A stretch of 64,000 nucleotides of DNA from assembly GCF_008693385.1 (NCBI RefSeq), contig NZ_CP044067.1:124001-188000 (forward strand), given 5' to 3'. This DNA comes from Cupriavidus pauculus (GTDB lineage Bacteria > Pseudomonadota > Gammaproteobacteria > Burkholderiales > Burkholderiaceae). The notes below the pieces were generated by a model, which worked only from the letters and a program-made list of their open reading frames with translations, made no database searches and was not told the origin of the DNA. Shown piece after piece: positions 44,331 to 53,118 of this stretch; the first letter of the stretch is position 1, and each line of letters begins with the position of its first letter. A program made the position numbers and the translations under genes.

Positions 44331-45192
44331 GCGACCCATACCGGTTTGCATACAGCCACGTGAACTCGGCGCCGAGCAGGAAGATCTGCGCGGAGTAATA
44401 GACCCAGACGAGCACGATCACCAGCGAGCCGGCCGCCCCGTAGCCGGTGGCGACGCCGGTCTTGCCGATATAGAGGCCGATCAGCACCTTGCCGATGGTG
44501 AAGAGCCCGGCGGTCACCAGGGCGCCGAGCCAGACGTCCAGCCAACGGACGTTGGCGTGCGGCATGATCTTGTAGATCATGGCAAAGACGACCGTGGTCA
44601 GGCTGAAGCTCAGCAGCATATCGACGCCATGCGCCACGGCTTCCACTTCGCCCAGCGGCGTCCATGCGCGGCCCAGCGCGGAGACCGCCGCGCTGGCGAC
44701 GAGGGAGACGATCAGCAGGAACCCGATACCGAGCACCATGCCGAACGAGAGCACACGCGTGCGCAGCAGTTCGACGATGCCGGAAGCCTTCTTGCGTTCG
44801 GGCACGCGCCAGATGCGATCGAGCGCATCCTGCAGCTCGGCAAAGACCGTGGTGGCGCCGATGAACAGCGTGACCGCCCCGACGATCGCGGTGACCGTGC
44901 CGGCGCCCGGACGGTTCAGCGATACGAGCATCGCCTCGATGGCCGCCGCGCCATCGGTGCCGACGAGTCCGCCGAGTTGCTGCACCACGGCACCTCTCGC
45001 CGCGTCCGCGCCAAACACGAGACCGGCCACGCTAATGACGATGAGCAGCAGCGGCGCGACGGAGAAGATCGTGTAGTAGGCCAGTGCGGCGCCCATGCTG
45101 GGCGCATAGTCGTCGAGCCATGCAGAGACCGTGTCCCTGAGCAGAAGGAAGAAGTTTCTCGAATGCGAAAGTCCGATGCGCCAATTTTGCAT
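44248..45192 (-). CDS. BrkB/YihY-family inner-membrane protein
   Basis: Membrane protein of 314 residues with about six helices. WLDDYAPSMGAALAYYTIFSVAPLLLIVISVAGLVFG and FIGATTVFAELQDALDRIWRVP are family hallmarks, and GSLVIVLVWVYYSAQIFLLGAEFTWLYANRYG closes the domain. The start is uncertain; ATG 45192 (MQNWRIGLSHSRN) best matches relatives, while 45216 and 45237 are possible. A Ser/Ala/Pro-rich tail follows and is encoded by bases that also code for the convergent phospholipase gene. The molecular role of the family is unclear; early reports of RNase BN activity were withdrawn. Confidence 0.88.
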   Translation of the reverse strand: MQNWRIGLSHSRNFFLLLRDTVSAWLDDYAPSMGAALAYYTIFSVAPLLLIVISVAGLVFGADAARGAVVQQLGGLVGTDGAAAIEAMLVSLNRPGAGTVTAIVGAVTLFIGATTVFAELQDALDRIWRVPERKKASGIVELLRTRVLSFGMVLGIGFLLIVSLVASAAVSALGRAWTPLGEVEAVAHGVDMLLSFSLTTVVFAMIYKIMPHANVRWLDVWLGALVTAGLFTIGKVLIGLYIGKTGVATGYGAAGSLVIVLVWVYYSAQIFLLGAEFTWLYANRYGSLKAAPPSATTAHPRSSAAAGGASTPRR

Positions 45193-45308
45193 GATGAGGG
45201 GGCGCCCGGCGCGCATGCGCGGTTCCGGAGGCGCCATACGAATCGATGCACTGGCAGGGCGCAATATCGATGCCAGCCGTCATTCGGTCTTTTCGCGCGG
45301 CCACGCGA

Positions 45309-45701
45309 CTAGGCGCGGGTGCAGACGGAAATCGACAGGTCGATGCCGAGCTCGCCAAGGCGCTTCAGCACCCTTGCGTCCACGGTCTCGCTCGTGGTGC
45401 CGGCCGAGTACCAGACCACCGACAACTCGATCTCGCCGCCGTCCTTCCTCAGTTGCCGGAACGACTGCCGATGGGGCGTGAGGTCGCGGCATATCGATGC
45501 CACGGCCTCCTGAAGCTCCATGCCATGAAAGTCGAACGGTACGACGCAGTAGCCGTGGCCCGGACCATGGCTCATCGGTACCTCGCACGGCCGAAGGTTC
45601 GCCGTGCGGCATAGCGCCGCGAGATCGGCATCGCGGCTGTAGAGCCGCAGCGATGCTTCGAACGTTCTCAACCCTGTTCTCCCGACGCGCGTTGATCGCA
45701 T
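45309..45701 (-). CDS. DUF4279-like small protein
   Basis: Predicted protein of 130 residues. The end (GGEIELSVVWYSAGTTSETVDARVLKRLGELGIDLSISV) matches the DUF4279 pattern of a conserved WYS...ET...L..LG.LGIDLSI block; the first part (FEASLRLYSRDADLAALCRTANLRPCEV) fits too. Family function is unknown. The start at 45701 (MRSTRVGRTG) is a choice among several; 45728 is another. It is oriented opposite to the next operon. Confidence 0.7.
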   Translation of the reverse strand: MRSTRVGRTGLRTFEASLRLYSRDADLAALCRTANLRPCEVPMSHGPGHGYCVVPFDFHGMELQEAVASICRDLTPHRQSFRQLRKDGGEIELSVVWYSAGTTSETVDARVLKRLGELGIDLSISVCTRA

Positions 45702-46075
45702 GTTGATCGCACGCTCATGTCGCTGCATGCCGCCGCGTGCGAACCGTGTGGCCAAGCTTAGCAACTCGCCCCGCGCGCAGCAATTTTCCTCGTCGCCGAA
45801 GCTGCCCTGCGTTAGTGCGCGCGGGTCGTCGATCGCTGCCCAACTTCGGCGCAGGGCGCGATAGTCCTCGCCATCGCGAAGGCGCACGAGGCGAGGCGGC
45901 ACATGGCGGCACGCCCGCATGCACGATGGCAATGCCGCTCCCCACATTGATGCATTCTCAACGCGACCCCCTGCACATTGAGAAAAATTGCATCGTCGTG
46001 TTCACGTCTTTCAATTTGCGCGCAGGCATCTCTCCGCAATGATGAGGCCATACGCAACTCACGAAGGCGCCATCC
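45702..46075. other. Intergenic region, 374 bases, with an inverted repeat upstream of the nitrilase-linked operon
   Basis: No convincing gene lies here. The open frames that cross it have no ribosome signal and read unusual codons. The right half contains a long interrupted inverted repeat (45949-45994), reported separately. The sequence just before 46076 has GAAGGCGC as a weak ribosome site. Promoters for the ABC/nitrilase operon and for the divergent DUF4279-like gene are expected here. Confidence 0.6.
45949..45994. promoter_or_regulatory. Interrupted inverted repeat upstream of the NitT/TauT operon
   Basis: GATGCA-TTCTCAA (45949-45961) pairs with TTGAGAA (45978-45984) and, after AAAT, TGCATC (45989-45994). 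The arms are 13 bases in all with one four-base interruption. It lies 82 bases before the ATPase start and is a candidate operator, for example for the LysR protein at the end of the gene set. Confidence 0.4.
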
Positions 46076-46846
46076 ATGAACACGCTACTGAGCCTCAAGG
46101 GCATCAAGAAATCGTTCCAGTCGAAGGGCCGGTCCGTCGATGTACTCGGCGGCCTGACGTTCGACGTCAACGAACAGGACTTCGTCAGCATCATCGGCCC
46201 GAGCGGCTGCGGCAAGACCACGGTGTTCAACATCATCGCGGGACTCATCGATCCGGACACGGGCGAGATCAGCTATCGCGGCCAGCAGGTGACCGGGCTG
46301 CGCGGCAAGGTCGGCTACATGATGCAGCGCGACCTGCTGTTCCCCTGGCGCACGGTGCTCGAGAACGTGATGCTCGCGCCCGAACTGCAGAAGCTGCCGC
46401 TGCGCGAGGCGCGCGAGAACGCCATGGAGTACCTGAACACGTTCGGCCTCGCCGGTTTCGACAAGGCATACCCGAAGACGCTGTCGGGCGGCATGCGGCA
46501 GCGTGTGGCGCTGATCCGCACGCTGATCTCGGACCCCGACGTGCTGCTGCTCGACGAACCGTTCTCGGCGCTCGACTACCAGACGCGCCTGTATCTGGAG
46601 AGCGTGCTGCTGGACGCCGTGGACACGTTCAAGAAGACGGTCATCCTCGTCACGCACGACATCGACGAAGCGGTTGCGCTGTCGAAGCGCGTGGTCGTGC
46701 TGGCCGGCAAGCCGTCGCACGTCAAGCACGTCTACGACATCGACATCAACGAGAAGTCGCCGATCGGCGCGCGCAGCCACGCGAACTTCTCCGGCTACTT
46801 CCACCAGCTGTGCGCGGAACTGGATATCCAGACGCGCAAGCACTGA
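46076..46846 (+). CDS. NitT/TauT-type ABC transporter ATPase
   Basis: ATPase of 256 residues. Walker A GPSGCGKTT, Q-loop YMMQRDLLFPWRTVLENV, signature LSGGMRQRVALIRTL, Walker B LLLDEPFSALDYQTR and switch histidine in LVTHDIDEAVALSKRV fit the SsuB/TauB/ThiZ group. The protein ends with QTRKH. It is the first gene of the nitrilase-linked operon and lies 25 bases before the permease. Note the order ATPase, permease, binding protein, which differs from the sulfonate-type operon at 15619-19233. Confidence 0.92.
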   Translation: MNTLLSLKGIKKSFQSKGRSVDVLGGLTFDVNEQDFVSIIGPSGCGKTTVFNIIAGLIDPDTGEISYRGQQVTGLRGKVGYMMQRDLLFPWRTVLENVMLAPELQKLPLREARENAMEYLNTFGLAGFDKAYPKTLSGGMRQRVALIRTLISDPDVLLLDEPFSALDYQTRLYLESVLLDAVDTFKKTVILVTHDIDEAVALSKRVVVLAGKPSHVKHVYDIDINEKSPIGARSHANFSGYFHQLCAELDIQTRKH

Positions 46847-46871
46847 TCACCCATCCATCGAGGACATCATC

Positions 46872-47741
46872 ATGAGTCGCGTCATGACCAGCACGAGCCC
46901 GGGAGCCACGGCCGCCGCCGCCCCCGCTCCGCGCAAGAACACCAAGACCCGCAGCCGTTTCGACAACCCGTGGGGCCGCTCGCTGCTGCAACTGCTGATC
47001 GCGGCGCTCGTGCTGCGGGCGTGGCAGTTCGGCGTCGATGCCGGATGGATCTCCGCCTTCATGGTCGGATCGCCGGCCGAAATCTGGAAGTCCCTCGTGC
47101 GTGGCGCCGCCGACGGGCAACTGTGGACGGACAGCTACTACACGCTGTTCGAAGCGATCCTGGGCTTCGCCATCGGCACCGTGGCGGGGTCGGCTCTCGG
47201 CCTCGCGCTCTGGTACTCGCCGTTCGTCGCGCGCCTGACCGAGCCGTTCATCATCGCCATCAACAGCATCCCGAAGATCGCCTTCGGCCCGATCGTGATC
47301 CTGTGGTTCGGCACGGGGCTGATCTCCAAGGTCGCGCTGGCGGTCTCGCTCACGTCGATCGTCGCGCTGATCGCCGCGTATCAGGCGGCCAAGAACGCCG
47401 ATCTCGATTTCCAGACGCTGCTCGTCACGCTGGGTGCCGACAAGAAGGAGATCTTCTTCAAGGTCATCGTGCCCTCGTCGCTGCCCGCGATCATCGCCAC
47501 CTTCCACATCAATATCGGCTTCGGTCTGGTCGGCGCCGTGGTGGGCGAGTTCATCTCGTCGGAACACGGGCTCGGCCACATGATCTTCACCGCCTCGGGG
47601 CTGTACGACCTCAATACCGTCTGGGCCGGCCTGTTCATGCTGATGGTGATCGGCTTCAGCCTCTATTTCGTCGTGGACTACGTCGAACGCAAGCTGCTGC
47701 CGTGGAAGGAAGACACGCATCAGGCCACGCTCAACGTCTAA
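46872..47741 (+). CDS. NitT/TauT-type ABC transporter permease
   Basis: Permease of 289 residues. An Ala/Pro-rich N-terminus precedes the first helix (LLQLLIAALVLRAWQFGV). SYYTLFEAILGFAIGTVAGSALGLALWYS and the EAA loop (LLVTLGADKKEIFFKVIVPSSLPAI) mark the BPD_transp_1 domain. It starts at ATG 46872; the open frame extends upstream into the ATPase gene and is rejected. The last codon and stop lie at the left edge of a 12-bp tandem repeat. Confidence 0.92.
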   Translation: MSRVMTSTSPGATAAAAPAPRKNTKTRSRFDNPWGRSLLQLLIAALVLRAWQFGVDAGWISAFMVGSPAEIWKSLVRGAADGQLWTDSYYTLFEAILGFAIGTVAGSALGLALWYSPFVARLTEPFIIAINSIPKIAFGPIVILWFGTGLISKVALAVSLTSIVALIAAYQAAKNADLDFQTLLVTLGADKKEIFFKVIVPSSLPAIIATFHINIGFGLVGAVVGEFISSEHGLGHMIFTASGLYDLNTVWAGLFMLMVIGFSLYFVVDYVERKLLPWKEDTHQATLNV

Positions 47742-47766
47742 CGCAGCGTCTAACGCAGCGTTTGAC
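47736..47766 (+). repeat. Tandem repeat, 12 bp x 2.5, containing the permease stop codon
   Basis: Two perfect copies of GTCTAACGCAGC (47736-47759) and a partial GTTTGAC (47760-47766) span the end of the permease gene. The first unit includes the real stop codon (TAA 47739-47741), so the duplication makes a second TAA 12 bases downstream in the same frame. Confidence 0.88.
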
Positions 47767-47788
47767 ATCAAATCATCGGGATCTCATC

Positions 47789-48784
47789 GTGAAACTATCG
47801 TTCAAGTCTATCGCGGTCGCCATCGGCTGCGCCACGGCGCTCGTCGCCGCCATGCCCGCCGCTGCCCAGGCGCCGGCGCCGAAGAAGGTGGTGGTATCGC
47901 AACTGTTCCAGTCGGTGATGTTCCTGCCGCTGTACGTCGCGCTCGACCAGGGGTTCTTCGACAAGCAGGGTCTCTCCGTCACCAAGCAGACCGCGGGCTC
48001 GCCCAATGCCGCGCTGTCGGCCGTGATCTCGGGCAGCGCGGACTTTTCGCTGCACGGCCCGGAGTGGACGGCCATCGCCGCGTCGAAAGGGGCGGACGTC
48101 CAGGTGGTCGCCGGCATCGTCAACCGCGCTGCGGTCTGGATTGCCGCCTCGCCGAAGCTCGACTACCGCGGCCCGAAGGACTTCGCGGGGCAGACGGTAT
48201 CGACGGGGATGATGCCCATCGCCAGCACGTCGCTGTTCAACAAGCTGCTCAACGACAGCGAGATCGATCCCGCCGCCGCGAAGATCACGATCAAGCAGGT
48301 GCAGGCCGGTGCCGAACTCGGGCCGCTGCTGGCCGGCCAGGCCACTGTGGGTGTGTTCTACCAGCCCGCGCTGGAACAGGCCGTCGCCCGCGGCTTCAAG
48401 GTCGTGCACAGTTTTCCGAAGCAGTACGGACCGTATCTGCTCTCCGGCATCACCGCGCGCAAGACCGTGGATCCCGATACCGCCGAGCGCTTCGTCGCGG
48501 CGCTGGAACTCGCCATGCGCTTCATGTCGAGCCATCCGGCCGAGTCCGTCGCCATCGCCAGGAAGGAATTTCCGTCGGTAGAGCCGCAGGTCGTCGAGGC
48601 CGCGGTCAAGCGCATGCTCGACGAACAGGTCTACGCGACCACGGTCGCGATCTCTCCCGATGCACTGCGCGTCGCCATGGCCACACAGATCGCGCTGGGC
48701 AACCTCAAGAGCCAGCCCGTCTACGACACGTTGATCGCGCGGTCGGTGATCGACCGTGCCATTACCCGCGCCGGCGCCCGCTGA
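47789..48784 (+). CDS. NitT/TauT-type ABC transporter binding protein (first paralog), GTG start
   Basis: Periplasmic binding protein of 331 residues starting from GTG at 47789 (KLSFKSIAVAIGC). A signal peptide ends at MPAAAQA. The mature part has VVSQLFQSVMFLPLYVALDQGFFDKQGL, the QTAGSPNAALSAVISGSADFSLHGPEW segment and GPLLAGQATVGVFYQPALEQA. It lies 47 bases after the permease stop, separated by the repeat. A second binding protein of the same type sits at 49956, after the nitrilase, with roughly 60% identity by eye over the compared core. Confidence 0.9.
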   Translation: MKLSFKSIAVAIGCATALVAAMPAAAQAPAPKKVVVSQLFQSVMFLPLYVALDQGFFDKQGLSVTKQTAGSPNAALSAVISGSADFSLHGPEWTAIAASKGADVQVVAGIVNRAAVWIAASPKLDYRGPKDFAGQTVSTGMMPIASTSLFNKLLNDSEIDPAAAKITIKQVQAGAELGPLLAGQATVGVFYQPALEQAVARGFKVVHSFPKQYGPYLLSGITARKTVDPDTAERFVAALELAMRFMSSHPAESVAIARKEFPSVEPQVVEAAVKRMLDEQVYATTVAISPDALRVAMATQIALGNLKSQPVYDTLIARSVIDRAITRAGAR

Positions 48785-48823
48785 CGCTCCCGCTTCAACC
48801 ACAACACCGAGAAGACAACTCCT

Positions 48824-49864
48824 ATGAAGACCTATCCGAAGTTCAAGGCCGCCGCGTGCCATATCTCGTCCGTTTTCTTCGATCAGGACGCCTGCACCGA
48901 CAAGGCCTGCGACTGGATCGCCGAGGCGGCCCGCAATGGCGCCGAACTGATCGTGTTCCCCGAGGCATTCATCTCCGCGTTCCCCGTCTGGGCGGGCGTC
49001 TGGGCGCCCGTGGACACGCACGAGTTCTTCGCGAAGTTCGCGGCCTCGTCCATCACGATCGACGGCCCCGAGATGGCGCGCATCCGCCGCACCGCGCGCG
49101 AACACGGGGTGTTCGTGTCCATCGGCATCAATGAGGCCACGACGAACAGCGTGGGCTGCGTCTGGGACACCAACGTGCTGATCGGCGACGACGGCAGCAT
49201 CCTCAACCGCCATCGCAAGCTCATGCCCACGCATTTCGAGAAGCTCGTGTGGACGATGGGCGACGGCAGCGGCCTGCGTGTGGTGGACACCCGCCTGGGC
49301 CGGCTGGGCGCGCTGATCTGCGGCGAGAACACCAATGCGCTGGCGCGCTTCGCGCTGATGTCGCAGGGGGAGAACGTGCATATCTCGAGCTTCTCGCCGC
49401 GCTTTCCGACGCATCCGGCGGGCCAGCCCGCGTATGACCTCGAAGCCTCGATCCGGCTGCGCGCCGGTGCCCATGCGTTCGAGGGCAAGCTGTTCAATAT
49501 CGTCTCGTCGAGCTACCTGCAGCCCGACGTCATCGACATGCTGTCGCGCGGCAACGCGGCCGTGCATCGCAATATCGACGAGGCCTCGCGCAGCGTGTCG
49601 ATGATCCTCGGTCCGGACGGCGCGCCCATCAGCGAGGTGATCCGCGACGAGGAAGGTATCGCCTATGCGGACATCGACGTCGCGAAGTGCGTGGTGCCGA
49701 AGCAGTTCCAGGACGTGGTCGGGTACTACAACCGCTTCGACGTCTTCTCGTTCGGCGTGAACCGCAACGCCCACAGCCCCGCCACGTTCAACAACGGCCC
49801 GGTGGAACCCGAGTACGGCGAGCCGCAGTGGAAGGGCGTGCCCGAACTCGAGATCGCCGGCTGA
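48824..49864 (+). CDS. Nitrilase-family carbon-nitrogen hydrolase
   Basis: Nitrilase-superfamily enzyme of 346 residues. The catalytic triad is visible: E47 in FPEAFI, K132 in HRKLMPTH, and C166 in ALICGENTN. HFEKLVWTMGDGSGL and IRLRAGAHAFEGKLFNIV are typical of branch 1 aliphatic or arylaceto-nitrilases, so the likely reaction is nitrile to carboxylic acid plus ammonia, although a specific substrate cannot be named. There is no signal peptide. The gene is cotranscribed with an importer of the NitT/TauT type, suggesting that a small nitrile or related nitrogen compound is taken up and hydrolysed. Confidence 0.92.
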   Translation: MKTYPKFKAAACHISSVFFDQDACTDKACDWIAEAARNGAELIVFPEAFISAFPVWAGVWAPVDTHEFFAKFAASSITIDGPEMARIRRTAREHGVFVSIGINEATTNSVGCVWDTNVLIGDDGSILNRHRKLMPTHFEKLVWTMGDGSGLRVVDTRLGRLGALICGENTNALARFALMSQGENVHISSFSPRFPTHPAGQPAYDLEASIRLRAGAHAFEGKLFNIVSSSYLQPDVIDMLSRGNAAVHRNIDEASRSVSMILGPDGAPISEVIRDEEGIAYADIDVAKCVVPKQFQDVVGYYNRFDVFSFGVNRNAHSPATFNNGPVEPEYGEPQWKGVPELEIAG

Positions 49865-49955
49865 GCGCGATACCGCTCACGCCCCGACGGCCCGGCCTTG
49901 CAATGGCCGGGTCATTCTGCCCGCACCTCACCCCACGCCAACGCGTACCCATCCC

Positions 49956-50972
49956 ATGCCGACCCCATCGATATCCCTGCCCATCGCCCGCCCACGGCGA
50001 TTTTCCCTGCGCGGTCTCCTGCAATGCGCCGCGGCGCTGCTGATCGTCACGACGGCGCCCGCCGCGCTGGCGGACAGCAAGAAGGTCGTGCTCTCGCAGC
50101 TGTTCCAGTCGATCCAGCTGCTGCCCGTCTACGTGGCCATCGACGGCGGCTTCTTCGACAAGGAAGGCCTCGCCGTCACCAAGCAGACCGCCGGATCGGC
50201 CAATGCGGCGCTCTCCGCGCTGCTTTCCGGGACCGCCGATTTCTCGCTGCACGGGCCCGAGTGGAGCGCCATCGCGGCGGAGAAGGGCGCATCGGTGCAG
50301 GTCATCGCGAGCGTGGTCAGCCGCCCGTCGTTCTGGATCGCGGCCGCGCCCGATGCAAAGTTCGACACGGTGGGCGACCTCAGGGGGCAGACCGTGGCCA
50401 CCGGGATGATGCCGACCACGAGCACGTCGATGTTCATGAAGCTGCTCAAGCAGAATGGACTCAAGGCCGGTGGCGACGTCAAGGTGACGCAGGTGCAGAT
50501 CGGCTCCGAGCCGGGGCCGCTGCTGGCCGGGCAGACGAAATTCGCGGTGCTGTACCAGCCGGGGCTCGACCAGGCCGTGGCGCAGGGCATGAAGGTCGTC
50601 TACAGTTTTTCGAGCATGGCCGATGCGTACACCGTGGCGGCGATCAGCACGCGCCGCGACGTCGATCCCGATACCGCGGCACGATTCGTCAAGGGGCTCC
50701 AGGCCGCGCTCGTCTATATGCAGCGCGATGTGCCCGGTACCGTGGCCATCGCGCGGCGCCAGTTCGCGACGCTGGACGCGGCCGTGGTGGAGGCCGCAGT
50801 CAGGCGCATGGTCAGCGAGCGCATCTATTCCACCTCGGTCGATATCTCGCCGGAGGCCTTCAGGAACTCGATGGCGACGCAGGTCGAGCTCGGCAACCTC
50901 AAGAGCATGCCTGCATACGACACCATCGTTTCGCGCCGCTATATCCGCGCGGCGCTCGGAGACAAACCATGA
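49956..50972 (+). CDS. NitT/TauT-type ABC transporter binding protein (second paralog)
   Basis: Periplasmic binding protein of 338 residues. A signal sequence (LQCAAALLIVTTAPAALA) lies after an arginine-rich N-terminus. The mature protein shares with the protein at 47789 the stretches SQLFQSIQLLPVYVAIDGGFFDKEGL, TKQTAGSANAALSALLSGTADFSLHGPEW and TGMMP, showing a duplication. Both could feed the single upstream permease and ATPase pair, perhaps with different ligands. The stop overlaps the next gene start (ATGA). Confidence 0.9.
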   Translation: MPTPSISLPIARPRRFSLRGLLQCAAALLIVTTAPAALADSKKVVLSQLFQSIQLLPVYVAIDGGFFDKEGLAVTKQTAGSANAALSALLSGTADFSLHGPEWSAIAAEKGASVQVIASVVSRPSFWIAAAPDAKFDTVGDLRGQTVATGMMPTTSTSMFMKLLKQNGLKAGGDVKVTQVQIGSEPGPLLAGQTKFAVLYQPGLDQAVAQGMKVVYSFSSMADAYTVAAISTRRDVDPDTAARFVKGLQAALVYMQRDVPGTVAIARRQFATLDAAVVEAAVRRMVSERIYSTSVDISPEAFRNSMATQVELGNLKSMPAYDTIVSRRYIRAALGDKP

Positions 50973-52069
50973 CCGAAAGACACAGCGTGCCGACGCTCGG
51001 CATCTCGCAGGTACGCCGGGCCATCGTGCCGTTCGAGCAGCCGCTGCGCACCGCGAGCGGCATGATGCAGGCCGCGCCGCTGGTGATCCTCGATATCCCC
51101 ACCAGTGCCGGCGTCACGGGCCATGCCTATCTGTTCTGCTATACGCCGACGGTACTGGAAGCCGCGGCGCGACTGACGCACGACGTCACCAAGGCGCTGG
51201 CCGGGCAGCCGCTGGCACCGTACCAGGCGATGCAGAAGCTGCGCGGCCAGTTCAAGCTGTTGGGCACGGCGGGGCTGCTGGACATGGTGCTGTCGGCCAT
51301 CGACATGGCGCTCTGGGACGCCTGGAGCCAGTTTCTCGGCCAGCCGCTTGCGGCCTTGCTCGGTGCCGACCTGACGCAGCCGCGCGAGATACCGGTCTAT
51401 GCGAGCTTCGGCATGGAGAATGCTGACACGACGCGCCGCAATATCGAGCAGGCGCTCGGCGATGGGCACCGCCATATCAAGATCAAGATCGGACATCCGA
51501 CGCTCGGCGCCGACCTGACCGTCGTGGAGGCGGCGCTGGAGACCATGCAGGGCAGGGCGTCGCTGCTGATCGATTACAACCAGGGCCTGACCGTGGCCGA
51601 GGCGCTCGTCCGGTGCAAGGCGCTCGACGCCTATGGCCTGACGTGGATCGAGGAGCCGACGAACTTCGACGACTTCGCGGGCCACGCGGAGATCGCGCGC
51701 CATGTCACCACCCCGATCCAGGCTGGCGAGAACCTCTGGGGGCCGACGCAGGTCGCCGCGAGTCTCGCGGCCGGCGCGTCGGACCTCATGATGCCCGACC
51801 TCGGCAAGGTCGGTGGCGTGTCGGGCTGGCTGCAGGCCAGCGCGGTCTGCGCGGCGCGACGGGTGCCGGTGTCGAACCATTTCTACCAGGAGACCAGCGC
51901 GCATCTGATGCTCGTGACGCCGGGCGCCCATCTGCTCGAGTACTTCCGGATGGCGGACCCGATTCTCGAACATCCGCTGCAGGTGAGCGAGGGGCGCGCG
52001 CGGGTTGCCGATCTGCCGGGCAGCGGCGTGGCATGGAGGGAGGATCGCCTGAAGCCGTTTCTGTTCTGA
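50969..52069 (+). CDS. Enolase-superfamily enzyme, mandelate racemase/muconate lactonizing type
   Basis: Enzyme of 366 residues with the MR/MLE capping domain and barrel. Catalytic features are present: KIK at 171-173, acid ligands D202 (IDYNQG), E228/E229 (WIEEPT) and E254 (GENLW), and H304 (VSNHFYQE), with D277 before K280. The combination of KxK and the histidine fits the mandelate racemase subgroup, which abstracts the proton next to a carboxylate. It is coupled to the binding protein by ATGA overlap. A 2-hydroxy acid formed by nitrilase action on a cyanohydrin-like nitrile would be a natural substrate, but that is speculative. Confidence 0.9.
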   Translation: MTERHSVPTLGISQVRRAIVPFEQPLRTASGMMQAAPLVILDIPTSAGVTGHAYLFCYTPTVLEAAARLTHDVTKALAGQPLAPYQAMQKLRGQFKLLGTAGLLDMVLSAIDMALWDAWSQFLGQPLAALLGADLTQPREIPVYASFGMENADTTRRNIEQALGDGHRHIKIKIGHPTLGADLTVVEAALETMQGRASLLIDYNQGLTVAEALVRCKALDAYGLTWIEEPTNFDDFAGHAEIARHVTTPIQAGENLWGPTQVAASLAAGASDLMMPDLGKVGGVSGWLQASAVCAARRVPVSNHFYQETSAHLMLVTPGAHLLEYFRMADPILEHPLQVSEGRARVADLPGSGVAWREDRLKPFLF

Positions 52070-52126
52070 CCGCCACCCCGGCCGCCTTCTCGTCTCCACC
52101 CTCAGCCATCTTCCGCAGTTCGCTTT

Positions 52127-53104
52127 ATGTCCGCTTCCCGTTCGTTGTTCCTCCCCGACCGCTTCACGCTGATGCTGGTCGGGGCGCTTGTGCTCGCCCG
52201 TCTGTTTCCCGCCAGCGGCACCGCCGGCATCGTCGTCCAGCACCTCACCACGGCCGGCGTGGCCGCGATGTTCTTCCTGCATGGCGCGCGCCTGTCGCGT
52301 GACGCCATCCTGTCCGGCATCGGCCACTGGCGTCTGCATGGCATGGTGCTCGGCAGCACCTTCCTGCTGTTTCCGCTGCTCGGGCTGGTGTTCCAGCCGC
52401 TGCTTGCCCGATGGGTAGGGCCCGCGCTCTACGTTGGCGTGCTCTACATGTGCCTGCTGCCGTCCACGGTGCAATCGTCGATCGCGATGGTGTCGATGGC
52501 GCGCGGCAATATCCCGGCAGCGGTTTGCAGCGCGTCGGCTTCGACACTGCTCGGTATCGTCGTCACGCCGCTGCTCGTCGGCCTGCTGATGGCGCGTCCG
52601 GACGCGACCACGGCTGCCAGCAGCGTCGATGCGATCGGCCGCATCACGCTGCAACTGTTCGTGCCGTTCGCGGCCGGTCATCTGCTGCGCCCGTGGATCG
52701 GCACGTTCGTCACCGGCAACGCGCGCCTGCTCAAGGTGGTCGATCAGGGTTCGGTGCTGCTCGTGGTGTACGCCGCGTTCAGCGCGGCCGTGGTGGAGGG
52801 GCTCTGGCGGCAGGTCAGCTGGAACGAGCTCGCGGGGCTGATGGTCATCGATGCCGTGCTGCTGGCCGTGGCGCTGTCGCTGACGGTATGGTCCGCGCGC
52901 CGGCTCGGCTTCAGCAAGGAGGACGAGATCACGATCATGTTCTGCGGCTCGAAGAAGAGCCTGGCCAGCGGCGCGCCGATGGCGAACATCCTGTTTGCCG
53001 GCAGCGCGGTGGGCGTGATCCTGCTGCCCGTGATGCTGTTCCACCAGATCCAGCTGATGGTCTGCGCGGTGCTGGCCCAGCGCTACGCGCGCCGGCTCTC
53101 GTAG
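52127..53104 (+). CDS. BASS-family (bile acid:Na+ symporter-like) transporter
   Basis: Membrane protein of 325 residues with about ten helices. LPDRFTLMLVGALVLARLFPASG at the start, FFLHGARLSRDAI and the conserved LPSTVQSSIAMVSMARGN and FCGSKKSLASGAPMANILF motifs fit the SBF-like family (PF13593). Such proteins move organic anions with sodium. It follows the enolase-type gene by 57 bases and could export or import the acid product. It is convergent with the LysR gene. Confidence 0.9.
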   Translation: MSASRSLFLPDRFTLMLVGALVLARLFPASGTAGIVVQHLTTAGVAAMFFLHGARLSRDAILSGIGHWRLHGMVLGSTFLLFPLLGLVFQPLLARWVGPALYVGVLYMCLLPSTVQSSIAMVSMARGNIPAAVCSASASTLLGIVVTPLLVGLLMARPDATTAASSVDAIGRITLQLFVPFAAGHLLRPWIGTFVTGNARLLKVVDQGSVLLVVYAAFSAAVVEGLWRQVSWNELAGLMVIDAVLLAVALSLTVWSARRLGFSKEDEITIMFCGSKKSLASGAPMANILFAGSAVGVILLPVMLFHQIQLMVCAVLAQRYARRLS

Positions 53105-53118
53105 CGGGCTTCCGCGCG

